From Kibdelosporangium banguiense (GTDB lineage: Bacteria; Actinomycetota; Actinomycetes; Mycobacteriales; Pseudonocardiaceae), in contig NZ_JAGINW010000001.1 of the NCBI RefSeq assembly GCF_017876405.1, positions 9,747,203 to 9,811,202 of the forward strand: DNA of 64,000 bases. The letters run 5' to 3'. Each line of letters starts with the position of its first letter. Position 1 is the first letter of the stretch. Below are positions 27,595 to 37,055 of the stretch, piece by piece. The notes beneath the pieces were generated by a model. It had not been told where the DNA came from, did not search any database, and worked only from the letters and a program-made list of their open reading frames with translations. The translations under genes and the position numbers were made by a program.

Positions 27595-29040
27595 TTACGA
27601 CTCCTGGATGCGTGGCCATGGGTGGGTCTGTTCGATGGCGAAAGCGGTTTCCAGGAGGGTGCGTTCGTCGCCGTGCGCGGCGGCCAACTGGACACCGATG
27701 GGGAGGCCTTCTTCGGAGACTGCCATGGGCAGGGAGATGGCCGGCGCGCCGACGATGTTGCTCAGCGGGGTGAAGCCGGCGTAGCCGGTGAGTCGTTCGA
27801 GCAGTTCGTCGAACGGGACTGTGGGGCTGAGGTAGCCGAGTTTCGGTGTCGTGTGCAGCAGCACTGGGGACAAGATCAGCTCGTGGTGACTGAACATGCC
27901 GGCATACCTACGGTGCGCACGGGTGAGCCGGCGGATCGCGCCCGGTGTGTGGTGCAGCGTGCGCAGGTAACGGCGGCGCAGCCCTTGGGTGAATCCGTCC
28001 AGCTTGTGACGGTTGTAGGCACGGTCGGTGAGTTTGCCGGTGTGTGCCGCGGCCGTCGCCAGCAATCCCCAGTACAGCACGAAGTCGTCCACGAACTGCC
28101 GGCCGAACGGCACGGCCACGGGTTCGACGATATGCCCCTGCTGCTCCAGCAGGATCGCTGTAGCCTCGACGGCCGCCTTGGTCTGCGAGCATGCGGACGC
28201 GCCGGTCGCCGACTCGGTGATCAGGCCGACCCGCAGCCGGCGCCGAGCCGGCCCGGTGACCAGCCCGATGGGCGGCAACGCGGGATTACGCCACCGGTCC
28301 TCCATCGCGGCGACGAACGCGGCCGTGTCGCGCACCGACCGGGTGAGCACGCCCTCGGAGACCACGTTGATCGGCATCTGACGTGCGCTCGGCCCGTCGA
28401 CATGCCTGCCACGCGTGGGCTTCAGCCCGATCAGCCCAGCACACGCAGCCGGGATCCGGATCGATCCACCACCATCATTGGCGTGCGCAATCGGCACGAC
28501 ACCAGCGGCCACCAGCACCGCCGCACCACCCGACGAGGCCCCCACCGAGTACTCCGGCTGCCATGGGTTGCCGACCGGCTCCCGGGACTGGAACTCGGTG
28601 CTCGCGCTGAACCCGTACTCCGGCAACGCGGTTTTCCCGAGAACCGTCACCCCGGTGGCAAGAAAATGCTCGGTATAGGGCCCGTCCTTCTCGGCAGGCC
28701 GCGCGACATACGCATCGGTCCCGTGGTTACTGGGCATGCCGGCGACATCCGTGTTGTCCTTGATGTACGTCGGCACCCCGTACAGCGGCGCGCCCGGATC
28801 ACTGGTCGATCGCGGCGCCTCGTACGCGTCGAAAACCACCGCGTTCAACGAGCCGACTCGCTCGGCCCTCGCGATCGCGGCCGCGGTCACCTCGGCGACG
28901 CCGACCTCCCGCGTACGTACCAGTTCCGCGATGGCGACCGCGTCGTGATCAGCGAGAACGTCATCGCCAAAGGCGTGAATCCGGTCGTTGCTCATGGCCG
29001 CCTCGTCGTCGTCCCGGTCATCCCAGACCACATTACTCAC
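27595..29040 (-). CDS. Amidase signature-family hydrolase
   Basis: The 481-residue protein has the Ser-cisSer-Lys triad of the amidase signature family. The lysine is in YIKDNTDVAG, and the serines are in SVGASSGGAAVLVAAG and NDGGGSIRIPA. The length is normal for the family. A second in-frame ATG at codon 16 (MSNDRIHAFGDD) may be the real start, because family members usually begin there. It is a cytosolic enzyme of unknown amide substrate and stands apart from the biosynthetic cluster. Confidence 0.9.
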   Translation of the reverse strand: MSNVVWDDRDDDEAAMSNDRIHAFGDDVLADHDAVAIAELVRTREVGVAEVTAAAIARAERVGSLNAVVFDAYEAPRSTSDPGAPLYGVPTYIKDNTDVAGMPSNHGTDAYVARPAEKDGPYTEHFLATGVTVLGKTALPEYGFSASTEFQSREPVGNPWQPEYSVGASSGGAAVLVAAGVVPIAHANDGGGSIRIPAACAGLIGLKPTRGRHVDGPSARQMPINVVSEGVLTRSVRDTAAFVAAMEDRWRNPALPPIGLVTGPARRRLRVGLITESATGASACSQTKAAVEATAILLEQQGHIVEPVAVPFGRQFVDDFVLYWGLLATAAAHTGKLTDRAYNRHKLDGFTQGLRRRYLRTLHHTPGAIRRLTRAHRRYAGMFSHHELILSPVLLHTTPKLGYLSPTVPFDELLERLTGYAGFTPLSNIVGAPAISLPMAVSEEGLPIGVQLAAAHGDERTLLETAFAIEQTHPWPRIQES

Positions 29041-29088
29041 CAGTAACCGGGATGCGAACGTTGTCGGCCGAAATCCGTCACAGTGACC

Positions 29089-29418
29089 TCAGTCGTGCGC
29101 CACCGAGGGGCTCGTCGCGTCCAGGTGCCGGATCGAGCCGAACAGCATGGCGGCCTGTTCCGGCCGAAGCGGAGTCAGCAGCGGTACGGGCGCCCGGTAG
29201 GACAACTCCAGACGTATCGTCATGCCGGGACGCCCGGCAGCACTGGCCGCGTATCCCAGGAGTTGGTCCCCGACCACGCGAGCCAAGCACAGATCGGGCC
29301 ATCGGCGTCCCCGAACCGCCGCGAAGACCGACGGCCGTAGCGAGTTGGCCGCCGGGGCCGTAGTAGTACTCAGCCACACGTGCCACCCCGCCAGCATGCG
29401 GTCACTGTCCCCCACCAT
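29089..29418 (-). pseudogene. Fragment of a PaaI-type hotdog thioesterase
   Basis: An open frame of 109 codons from ATG 29418 contains RRWPDLCLARVVGDQ, LLGYAASAAGRPGMTIRLEL and SYRAPVPLLTPL. These match the central helix and following strands of PaaI-family hotdog thioesterases. The segment with the catalytic HGG/Asp is missing or altered (PSVFAAVRGRRWPD) and the C-terminal half of the fold is absent. It lies 54 bases after the SDR gene. It is probably a remnant, though a short active form cannot be ruled out. Confidence 0.5.
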
Positions 29419-29471
29419 CGCGAACGAGCGCGGGTTGTCGGGAGAGGCGGCCGAATAGCTCGCAGGGGCGA

Positions 29472-30242
29472 TCACTCTCGGAACTCGTGACCGCCGTCGA
29501 CCCGCCACACCTGCCCGTTGACCCATTCGGCGTCGTCGGACAACAGGAACGCAACGGCCGCGCCGATGTCGGACGTCTCGCCGAGCCGTGGCGCCCGGAC
29601 GAGCGAGCTGGCCCAGTCCAGCAACTCCTGTGGCGGGTTCTCCTTGAGGCGCTCCGTGAGCACGACCCCAGGCGCGACGCTGTTGCAGCGCACACCTTGT
29701 TTGCCCCAGGTCGTGGCGATGTGCCGGGTGAGCGTGTTGATCCCGGCCTTGGACGCCGCATAGGCCGGCCGGGTCGGTTCGCCGAGCGACGCGGCCGCGG
29801 ACGACGTGTTGACGATCGCTCCGCCGCCGTTGCCCAGCAGGATCGGCAGCACGGCCTTGCATGTGCGCACGAAGCCGAGCAGGTTGATCTCGAAGGTACG
29901 CCGCCAGATGCCCAGGTCGGCCTCCATCACGTGGGTGTCGGCAACGATGGTCTCCGGCGAGGTGTCGGCAGCGCAGTTGTACAAGCCGTGCACCGTTTTG
30001 AACTCACCGACCGCGGTCTCGATCAGGCTGGTCACCGACTCGTCGTCACCCAGATCGAACTGAACGCCGATCGCGACGCCACCGGCCTCGGTGATGTCGC
30101 CAGCCACACGGTCCGCACCGGCACCGTCCAGATCCCCCAGGACAACCTTGGCGCCCTCCTGGCCCAGCCTCAGCGCCACACCACGCCCGATACCCGTCGC
30201 GCCGCCGGCGACCACTACCGTTTTTCCTTCCAGACCACGCAT
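29472..30242 (-). CDS. Short-chain dehydrogenase/reductase
   Basis: The 256-residue classical SDR has the cofactor motif GGATGIGRG near the N-terminus, NTSSAAAS for the catalytic serine, YAASKAG for Tyr/Lys and the C-terminal WRVDGGHEF. An Asp after the second strand (LGDLDGA) suggests NAD(H). ATG 30242 was chosen because GGAGG lies eight bases upstream. In place of NNAG it has YNCAADT, a deviation at the structural asparagine. The substrate is unknown. Confidence 0.88.
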   Translation of the reverse strand: MRGLEGKTVVVAGGATGIGRGVALRLGQEGAKVVLGDLDGAGADRVAGDITEAGGVAIGVQFDLGDDESVTSLIETAVGEFKTVHGLYNCAADTSPETIVADTHVMEADLGIWRRTFEINLLGFVRTCKAVLPILLGNGGGAIVNTSSAAASLGEPTRPAYAASKAGINTLTRHIATTWGKQGVRCNSVAPGVVLTERLKENPPQELLDWASSLVRAPRLGETSDIGAAVAFLLSDDAEWVNGQVWRVDGGHEFRE

Positions 30243-30406
30243 GCGCATCCTCCGCTGTGGGTAGTGACAGGTATGTCGGCGCCTGATCCTCCCCGACGAC
30301 ATACCGACCTCCACAGCGCGGTAACAGCCGGCCGATTGGTGTCCGGGCCGGGGCAGGCAATAGGTTGGCCGGAACGTGTGAGTCCGATGGTCTGAGAGGG
30401 CGAGTG

Positions 30407-31203
30407 GTGACAGATCCTCACGCCGCGAACATCGCGCGGGTGTACGACGCGCTGCTGGGCGGCAAGGACAACTACGAGGCCGATCGGGAGGCCCGCGACC
30501 AACTGGCGGCGCAGGCCCCAGAGTTTCCCCAGGTGGCCATGGACAACCGGCTGTTCATGATGCGCGCCGCCAGGTTCCTGGCCGGCTCGGCCGGGATCAG
30601 GCAATTCGTGGACTTCGGACCGTGCCTGCCGATCGGCGAGAACATGCACGAAGTCGTCCAACGGCTCAACCGCGAAGCGAACGTGGTCTACGTCGGTATC
30701 GACCCGCTCGTGATCGCGCATGGACGGGCGTTGCTGTCCGACAACGACCAGACGCACATGGTCGAGATCGACTGGCGCCAGCCGGAGAACGTGCTGGCTG
30801 ACGCCACCCTCGGCAAGTACATCGACTTCGACCAGCCGATGGCGATCTTCCAGGTCGCCACCCTCAACCACATCGCCGACGAATACGACCCGCCAGGATC
30901 ACGAGCGTGCTGGTCGACGCCCTCGCGCCCGGCTCGTACGTCGTGTTCGCGCACACGCTCGACCCGGGCGACGGGCACGAACTGGCCGGCCTGGCGGCCC
31001 GTGTTCAGGCTGCCGGCCTCGCCAGCACGGTAGGCACCGGCTGGTTCCGCACCGCCGAGCGGCTTGCCGAGATGACCCGGGGACTGGAGTTCGTCGAGCC
31101 GGGCATGGTGCCGGTCGCCGACTGGTGGCCCGACGGGCCCCGTGTCCAGCCACTGGCCCCGTTGCAGCGGCTGCTCGTCGGCGGAGTCGCCCGCAAGCCC
31201 TGA
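30407..31203 (+). pseudogene. Frameshifted SAM-dependent methyltransferase (DUF574 family)
   Basis: The N-terminal two thirds (DPHAANIARVYDALLGGKDNYEAD, GIDPLVIAHGRALL) match the DUF574 S-adenosyl methyltransferases common in actinomycetes. The frame shifts by one base near 30893: the upstream frame ends in nonsense, while the frame starting at 30895 continues with ITSVLVDALAPGSYVVFAHTL and the normal family C-terminus. The SAM loop is also unusual (DFGPCLPIGENMHE). It is either a pseudogene or a single-base sequencing error. GTG 30407 has GAGAGGG upstream. Confidence 0.75.
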
Positions 31204-31251
31204 TACAACCCGATCAGGCCCTGCGCTTGCCGTAAATGTCATCCGGCCAGG

Positions 31252-31470
31252 TCAAGCGGCATCGTGGTACTCGTTGAGGATGCCGCCCAACCGTGGGCGT
31301 CGACGGATGTCGAGACGGGTGATCTTGTCCTGACTGGTGATCGGCGATGGCAGTGGTCGAGCGGTCGGGCGTTGGCGATGCCTTGGTGAGGTCGGTGAGA
31401 GTTGTAGAACTGTTCGTGTTCGCGTAGTGCGTGGAACAGGTGCCGTCAACGGTCCGGCCTTGCTGACCAT
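31252..31470 (-). mobile_element. C-terminal remnant of an integrase-core (DDE) transposase
   Basis: The minus strand ends with RRRPRLGGILNEYHDAA and a stop, the usual C-terminus of a large actinobacterial integrase-core transposase family. In another frame upstream it reads EHEQFYNSHRPHQG, the conserved HRPH region, so at least one frameshift lies between. The catalytic core is missing. The remnant at 32446-33086 is of the same family and in the opposite orientation. The rest of the 31204-31727 gap holds nothing else that I can name. Confidence 0.65.
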
Positions 31471-31727
31471 GAGGTCGCGGTATGAAACCCGGGGACGACA
31501 TTCGGCGCATCCGGGTGGATCGGGTCGCGTGCACCTGGAATGTCGCGGTGGACGTGGTCGGGCAGGCGCGCTGGTTCTTGCTGATGCTGGTCCCCATCCG
31601 CCTGCCGATCTTCGAATCACTCCCGCCAGCGTCGGTAGGACGGCGAGGCCCCTTGGCCAGCTTCAGGGCGCACATGAGCGCCGGTCCGCTGCTGGGCCGC
31701 GATACGGCAGGGATAGCCTGCACACCC

Positions 31728-32321
31728 ATGACTCTCCGGCAGGACATCGTCGGGCTCGCCGACGCTGAGTGGACGAACTGGCCCCACGCCTATAGCAAAG
31801 CCACCGACACCCGCGGCCACCTCGCCGCGCTGCTCGACGACGACGCCGATGCTCAGAACGCCGCAGCCCTCCACTTCCGATCCGCGATCGTCCACCAATC
31901 GACCCTCTGGCCGGCGAGCCCGGACGCGTTCGACTGGCTCATCCGAGTACTACGGGCCCACCAGGTACCCGAACCCGCGCTCACCGGCTGCCTCACCGCA
32001 CTGACCGAGGCCGGCGAACAGCTCAGCGACATTCCCGCCGACACCCCCGTGCCAGCACTGTCCCCAGAAGCACGCACCTGGCTGGACCGCTTCGCCAACG
32101 CACCAGAGGAAACCGAAAACGACGAGGACGAAGACGACGACGAGGACACCTACGAATCCCTCTGGGCCGAATTCCTCGAGTCCAACGAGTCCGACGAGAT
32201 CTACCAGTGGACTCTCGCAAGGACAGCCGCCCTCCGGCCTGCCGTCGCCGCGCTGGTCCAGGAGATCGACGGCCAGGCCCCGGAACAGGTGGCCGCCGTC
32301 CGCGAAGCATGGAAGTCATAG
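31728..32321 (+). CDS. Uncharacterised acidic, all-helical protein
   Basis: The 197-residue protein starts MTLRQDIVGLAD. It is built of predicted amphipathic helices with a HEAT-like look (AAALHFRSAIVHQSTLWP, LIRVLRAHQVPEPALTGCL) and an acidic linker of about 15 Asp/Glu residues near 127-142. No catalytic motif or membrane segment is seen. It lies between two inverted transposase remnants, so it may be cargo. Proteins of this sort are often immunity or adaptor proteins, but no toxin gene is next to it. I do not recognise the family. Confidence 0.6.
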   Translation: MTLRQDIVGLADAEWTNWPHAYSKATDTRGHLAALLDDDADAQNAAALHFRSAIVHQSTLWPASPDAFDWLIRVLRAHQVPEPALTGCLTALTEAGEQLSDIPADTPVPALSPEARTWLDRFANAPEETENDEDEDDDEDTYESLWAEFLESNESDEIYQWTLARTAALRPAVAALVQEIDGQAPEQVAAVREAWKS

Positions 32322-32445
32322 CCCTGGTTGCCTTTCCCAGCTGAGTCACATCGTTCCGACGACCCTGTGAGGTTCCAAAACCGCGTACTGGCGCGCTGAG
32401 CTGCAGTAATCGTGCACCATGAGCCGTAGGGCATGATCGTGAGGC

Positions 32446-33086
32446 GTGGCGTTCCGACTGCTGTACCTAATCTTCGTTCGGCTCGTGGACTGGTTGGTTC
32501 TGCTTGGCCGATCGTCGACAACCAAGGACGTCGAACTGCTGGTGCTGCAACATGAGATCGCCGTGCTGCGCCGGACCAATCCCCGTCCGCGGTTGCACTG
32601 GGCCGATCGTGCGGTGCTCGCCGCACTGATGCGCCGATTCCCCGGCCACTGAGTGAGCATCGATTGGTGACACCAGGCGCCGTCCTGCGTTGGCACCGGC
32701 GACTGGTCGCGAAGAAGTGGACCTACCCGAACAAGACCGGGCGGCCGCCGGTAGACGATGCCGTAGTTGCGCTGCGGATGCCACCTGCGCCCAGGCGTGA
32801 CACCGACATGTCCTGGCGGCGGTTCCTGCGTACCCAGGCCGCGAGCATGTTGGCGTGCGATTTGTTCCATGTCGACTGCGCCGTCATCCTCAAGCGCGTC
32901 TACGTGTTCTTCGTCCTCGAAGTCTCCACGCGCTACGTGCACATCCTCGGCACCACCACCAACCCCGACGGCCCCTGGACCACCCAACAGGCACGCAATC
33001 TGCTCATGGACCTCGGCAGCCGAACGGAAGGCTTCGGCTTCCTGATCCGCGACAGGGCCGCGGGCGGCTTCCAGTTGCCTCCGTGA
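32446..33086 (+). mobile_element. Decayed integrase-core transposase (N-terminal and core part)
   Basis: Two frames together give the start of the same transposase family: LLVLQHEIAVLRRTNPRPRL and LHWADRAVLAALMRRFPGH end in a stop at 32652. The frame from 32664 continues HRRLVAKKWTYPNKTGRPP. About 60 codons of the helix-turn-helix region are deleted before MPPAPRRDTDMSWRRFLR, then the first catalytic stretch LFHVDCAVILKRVYVFFVLE is present. It breaks off after LIRDRAAGGFQ. It cannot encode an active enzyme. Confidence 0.8.
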
Positions 33087-33264
33087 AAGCACGGTGCCCG
33101 AGGGGCGGTCTTGTTGCAATGAGGCTGCAACGGCCTTGGGCATGATCGGCGGCCGTCGATGTCATGTACTCCATGCTCCTGGCCACGGCTGACGCAGCCG
33201 ACGCCAGAGGCAGGTGTCGTGCGAGCGACTGCGGTTCACCATCATCTCGAACGGAGTTCGACAC

Positions 33265-33921
33265 ATGCGCAAGGCTGTCGTGCCTGCTCACTTCGGCCCC
33301 GAAACGAAGGAACTGATCGTGGACACCGGCTCGCCCGCCGACCAGATCACCAATGGCGCCGCCGCTTGCGCCCCGACGGTCGATACGCCGCCCGAGACCG
33401 ACGTCGAACTGAACGCGGCGGCAGCCAAGCTCGCTGAGACCGACGCCGCCAGCTTCCGTTCCGAGGGTCCACGCACCGACACCAAAGTGACCGCGTTGCT
33501 GTCCTTACTGGCCGCACTGATCGGCACGACCGGAGTCCTCGGCACTCTGGCCACTGTCTATTCCCGCCAAGCCGGGGCTGTCGCGGCCGCGGTACTGCTC
33601 AGCGCCGCTGCCATAGTGCTGAGTATCGGGTTTGTCCTGATCGTGCTCGTAATCCTGCCCAAACTGCACCACCGCAAGCGTTACGGCGGCGGTCCGCTCG
33701 GCGCACTGGTCGAGGTCTCCGAACTGAAAACCCTCGATGAGGCCCGTACCTACTACCGCAAGGTGGCGACCGATCCGCTGGGCCACCACGCGGCTGCCGC
33801 TCTGCTGCACGCCGGCCTGGTCGTCGGCCGCTATCGGCGGATCCGCCGCGCCGGGCTGGTGCTGATAGCCGGGATCATCCTGGCTCTGGCCGGCGGCCTG
33901 GCATTCAGCTGGGGACAGTGA
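33265..33921 (+). CDS. Pycsar-effector-like (PycTM / DUF5706-type) membrane protein
   Basis: The 218-residue protein has a long polar N-terminus and then the layout of PycTM effectors: a helix opening with RTDTKVTALLSLLAALIG (like the ADxKA start of the family), a second hydrophobic helix near 108-130, a cytoplasmic loop with LGALVEVSELKTLDEART, and a last helix after GRYRRIRRAGLVL. In Pycsar defence such a protein damages the membrane when it binds cCMP or cUMP. No nucleotide cyclase gene lies nearby, so it would be an orphan. The family call rests on layout and short motifs. Confidence 0.55.
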   Translation: MRKAVVPAHFGPETKELIVDTGSPADQITNGAAACAPTVDTPPETDVELNAAAAKLAETDAASFRSEGPRTDTKVTALLSLLAALIGTTGVLGTLATVYSRQAGAVAAAVLLSAAAIVLSIGFVLIVLVILPKLHHRKRYGGGPLGALVEVSELKTLDEARTYYRKVATDPLGHHAAAALLHAGLVVGRYRRIRRAGLVLIAGIILALAGGLAFSWGQ

Positions 33922-33961
33922 CCAGGCCAAACCCAGCGGGCTCACCCAACACAGCCCCTTC

Positions 33962-34285
33962 CTACCGGATGTCTCCTCCAAGGTGAACGAGCTCGAAGTG
34001 GCCAGCCACAGTGAGCCATAACCGAGCACTGCGGATGGATACGAGCAGGTCGTTGTCATGCAGGAACTCCACCAGCCACACCCCATCGGGGACGGCATCC
34101 GCCAGGCGCGCGGCTATCCGCAGGGCCAGCCGGGTCTTGCCGACCCCCGCACCACCGGTCAAGGTGACCAGCCGATGCCGCCGCAACAACCGCTTCGCCG
34201 CGGCGACCTCTCCTCGGCGGCCGACGAAGCTGGTGACCTCGGCGGGAAGATTGCCCACCGATTGACACGAACCGGCACGTGACAT
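33962..34285 (-). pseudogene. Truncated NB-ARC regulator (N-terminal P-loop only), opposite to the array
   Basis: ATG 34285 starts a 107-codon frame: NLPAEVTSFVGRRGEVAAAK, then the P-loop GGAGVGKTR and PDGVWLVEF, as in the five long paralogues downstream. After that it turns into unrelated residues and stops at 33962. The Walker B, TPR and helix-turn-helix parts are gone. It is a broken member of the AfsR/LuxR-type family in inverted orientation at the edge of the array. Confidence 0.75.
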
Positions 34286-34709
34286 CACAGATCCCGGGTT
34301 GTCCGATGTGCAATCATCTTTGCAGCGATCTCCACACCGAACCAGCCCCCGTGAGCGGTATTCGGTCGACGGTCCGTCACATATGTGTCGTGCCCAGGCA
34401 GAAAAGGCGCCACTGGCCACTATTCGCCACGACCTCATTAACATGATCTCATTAATATGTCGTGGACACTTAGCCGCCACAAAGACGGCCAAGACTACAA
34501 GCGGGCGGGCTCTTGGCCGTTCGAGAACCGCCCAGAAGGCCTGGCGACCAACTATCGAGCCCGACCGTGCCTCAACGTCGCTGCATGAATACGGCCGATA
34601 TGAAGTCAGCTGCGTGCCGGCGCTGCAGCGGTTAACGTGGCAGCCGGGCCTGGGTTCGATTGAACACCGAAGATCGAGCAGCAGCCTTGGGTTGCAGTGT
34701 GAAGGTGTC
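34286..34709. promoter_or_regulatory. Regulatory gap between divergent regulator genes, with direct repeats and a palindrome
   Basis: This 424-base stretch has no gene. It is less GC-rich than its surroundings and holds the palindrome CACATATGTG (34378-34387). Two direct repeats CTCATTAAYATG lie at 34434-34445 and 34448-34459, 14 bases apart. These could be binding sites for the regulators on either side. A weak GAAGG precedes ATG 34710. Confidence 0.4.
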
Positions 34710-37055
34710 ATGCCACCCACCGCCCCGGGTAAGGCCGGGAATCTTTCCCTGGAGCTGACCAGCTTTGTCGGCCGTCGGCGCGAGGTGACCGAGGCCAAGC
34801 AGGTGCTGTCGGCCTCCCATCTGGTGACCTTGACCGGGGTCGGGGGGATCGGCAAGTCCCGGCTCGCGCTGCAGGTGGCCGCGCAGGTGCAGCGGGCGTT
34901 CGATGACGGGGTGTGGCTGGTCGAGCTGGGCGAGCTGCAGGATCCAGCGCTGGTGGAGCACACCATGGCCGCCACCCTGGGGCTGCGGGAGCAGGCCACG
35001 CTGGAGCCGGGGGAACAGTCACGGCGCCCGCCGATGGCGATGTTGACGGAGTATCTCGCTGCCCGGCAGGTGCTGCTGGTGCTGGACAACTGTGAGCATC
35101 TAGTGGACACGGTCGCGAAACTGGTCGATGCGCTGCTGCGGGCCTGCCCGCGGTTGCGGGTGCTGGCCACCAGCCGGGAGCGGCTGGGCGTGAGCGGGGA
35201 GGTCACGCTGCCGGTGCCGCCGCTGCCGGTACCAGACCCACGGCGGCCGCACACCCTGCGGGGCCTGTCCCAGTCCGCGGCGGTGGCCCTGTTCGTCGAG
35301 CGGGCCGTGGCGGTGGTGCCCGGGTTCTGCCTTACCGCGGACAACCAGGGCGCGGTCGCGCAGATCTGTCGCCGGCTGGAGGGGCTGCCGCTGGCGATCG
35401 AGCTGGCCGCGGCGCGGCTGCCGGCGCTGTCACCGGCGGAGATCCTGCACCACCTGTCCGACCGGTTCCGGCTGTTGGGCGCTGGTCTGCGCGGCGCACC
35501 GGCGCGGCAGCGGACCCTGCGGGCCTGCATCGAGTGGAGCCACGGGCTGTGCACGTGCCCGGAACGGCTGCTGTGGGCCCGGCTGACGGTGTTCGTCGGC
35601 GGCTTTGAACTGGAGGCGGTCGAGGGCATCTGCGCCGGGGACGACCTGGCGTCGGAGGGCGTGTTCGACCTGGTGAGGTCCCTGGTGGACAAGTCGATCC
35701 TGATCCGGCAGGACGGCGGCACCGTGCGGTACAGGCTGCTGGACACCCTCCGCGAATTCGGTCAGGACAAGGGGCGGGAATCCGGCCAGGACACCGCACT
35801 ACGCCGGCGGCATCGGGACTGGTACGCCGAGTTGGTGGCGCGTGCGGAAGCCGAGTGGATCAGTTCCCGGCAGGTGGACTGGTTCGCCCGTCTGGAGCGG
35901 GAGTACCCCAACCTGCGTGCCGCGCTGGAGTTCTGCCTCACCGAGCCCGGCGAGGCCGGGGCCGCACTGCGGATGGCCACGTCGCTGTACGTCTACTGGT
36001 TCGGCCGGGGGCTGCTCAGCGAGGGCCGGCAGTGGCTCGACCGCGCCCTGGCCCAGCAGCCCAGGTCCTCCGTGGAGCGGGCCCGAGCCCTCTACGCCGA
36101 CAGCATGCTGGCCGGGCAGCAGAGCGACATCGCTGCCGCGTCGGCCCTGCTGGATGAGGGACAGGAGGTCGCAAGGCAGCTGGATGATGCCTCGACGTGC
36201 GCGCTGTTCTCGCTCGCCTCCGGATACGTGGCGGGGCACCGGGGGGATCTCCCCCGCTCGGTCGCGCTGCTGGATGCGGCCCTCGACGCGTTCCGCGCCG
36301 AGAACAACCTCCCCCGGCTGCTCGAAACCCTCTTCGCTCTCGCGGTATACAGCGGGGGACGCGGAGACGCGACACGGGCACTCGCCGCCCACGAAGAGGT
36401 ACTGGCGATCACCGAACCTCGCGGCGAGGTCTGGTACCGATCGATCTCGCTGTGGGCCCTCGGGCTGGCGGTCTGGCAGCAGGGCCAGCCTCGGCGGGCG
36501 ACCGGGCTGGTACGGGAGAGCCTACGCCTCAAGCGCCCGCTCAACGACCTGCTCGGCACCGCTTGGTGCCTGGAGGCCCTGGCCTGGATCGCGGCTGGCG
36601 AGCCGGATTCCCGGCGCGCTGCCACGCTCCTCGGCGCCGCGCAGGCGCTCTGGCACACCATCGGCGCGTCCCCGGCGACGGTCCGGCACCTGCTCGGCTA
36701 CCACGAGGAGTGCGAGCAGCGGATGCGTCACGCGCTGGGCGAGCAGGCATTCCAGGCCGCTTTCCAGCGCGGCATGGACCTGAGCCTCGCGGACGCCATC
36801 GCGGACGCCCTGAACGAGAAACCGCAGGCGGCGCCAGCACCCGCCAGCGCCGCGACGACGCTCACCCGACGCGAGCAGCAGGTCGCTGAACTGGTCGCCG
36901 AGGGCCTGACGAACAAGCAGATCGCCGCCCGGCTGGTGATCGCCCAGCGCACCGCCGAGGGCCACGTGGAACGCATCCTGGCCAAACTCGGCTTCACCAA
37001 ACGCACCCAACTCGCCGCATGGGTCACCGAACAACGACAAAGCCGGGAGCGGTGA
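34710..37055 (+). CDS. NB-ARC/TPR transcriptional regulator with C-terminal LuxR helix-turn-helix (array copy 1)
   Basis: The 781-residue protein has LELTSFVGRRREV, Walker A GVGGIGKSR near 43-51, Walker B LLVLDNCEHL, the sensor RVLATSRERLG and GLPLAIELAAAR in the STAND ATPase part. TPR-like helices run from about 430 to 700, and the LuxR domain LTRREQQVAELVAEG...RTAEGHVERIL covers about 710-775. ATP binding and an unknown signal probably control its DNA binding. Its stop overlaps the start of the next paralogue (TGATG), so the two are co-translated. Confidence 0.88.
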   Translation: MPPTAPGKAGNLSLELTSFVGRRREVTEAKQVLSASHLVTLTGVGGIGKSRLALQVAAQVQRAFDDGVWLVELGELQDPALVEHTMAATLGLREQATLEPGEQSRRPPMAMLTEYLAARQVLLVLDNCEHLVDTVAKLVDALLRACPRLRVLATSRERLGVSGEVTLPVPPLPVPDPRRPHTLRGLSQSAAVALFVERAVAVVPGFCLTADNQGAVAQICRRLEGLPLAIELAAARLPALSPAEILHHLSDRFRLLGAGLRGAPARQRTLRACIEWSHGLCTCPERLLWARLTVFVGGFELEAVEGICAGDDLASEGVFDLVRSLVDKSILIRQDGGTVRYRLLDTLREFGQDKGRESGQDTALRRRHRDWYAELVARAEAEWISSRQVDWFARLEREYPNLRAALEFCLTEPGEAGAALRMATSLYVYWFGRGLLSEGRQWLDRALAQQPRSSVERARALYADSMLAGQQSDIAAASALLDEGQEVARQLDDASTCALFSLASGYVAGHRGDLPRSVALLDAALDAFRAENNLPRLLETLFALAVYSGGRGDATRALAAHEEVLAITEPRGEVWYRSISLWALGLAVWQQGQPRRATGLVRESLRLKRPLNDLLGTAWCLEALAWIAAGEPDSRRAATLLGAAQALWHTIGASPATVRHLLGYHEECEQRMRHALGEQAFQAAFQRGMDLSLADAIADALNEKPQAAPAPASAATTLTRREQQVAELVAEGLTNKQIAARLVIAQRTAEGHVERILAKLGFTKRTQLAAWVTEQRQSRER

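Noticed and set aside
29419..29862. Upstream extension of the thioesterase fragment frame
   Set aside because: This part overlaps the SDR gene in another frame and has the composition of a shadow.
33962..35746. A 594-codon minus-strand frame
   Set aside because: Only the last 107 codons look like protein (truncated P-loop regulator); the rest is antisense to regulator copy 1.
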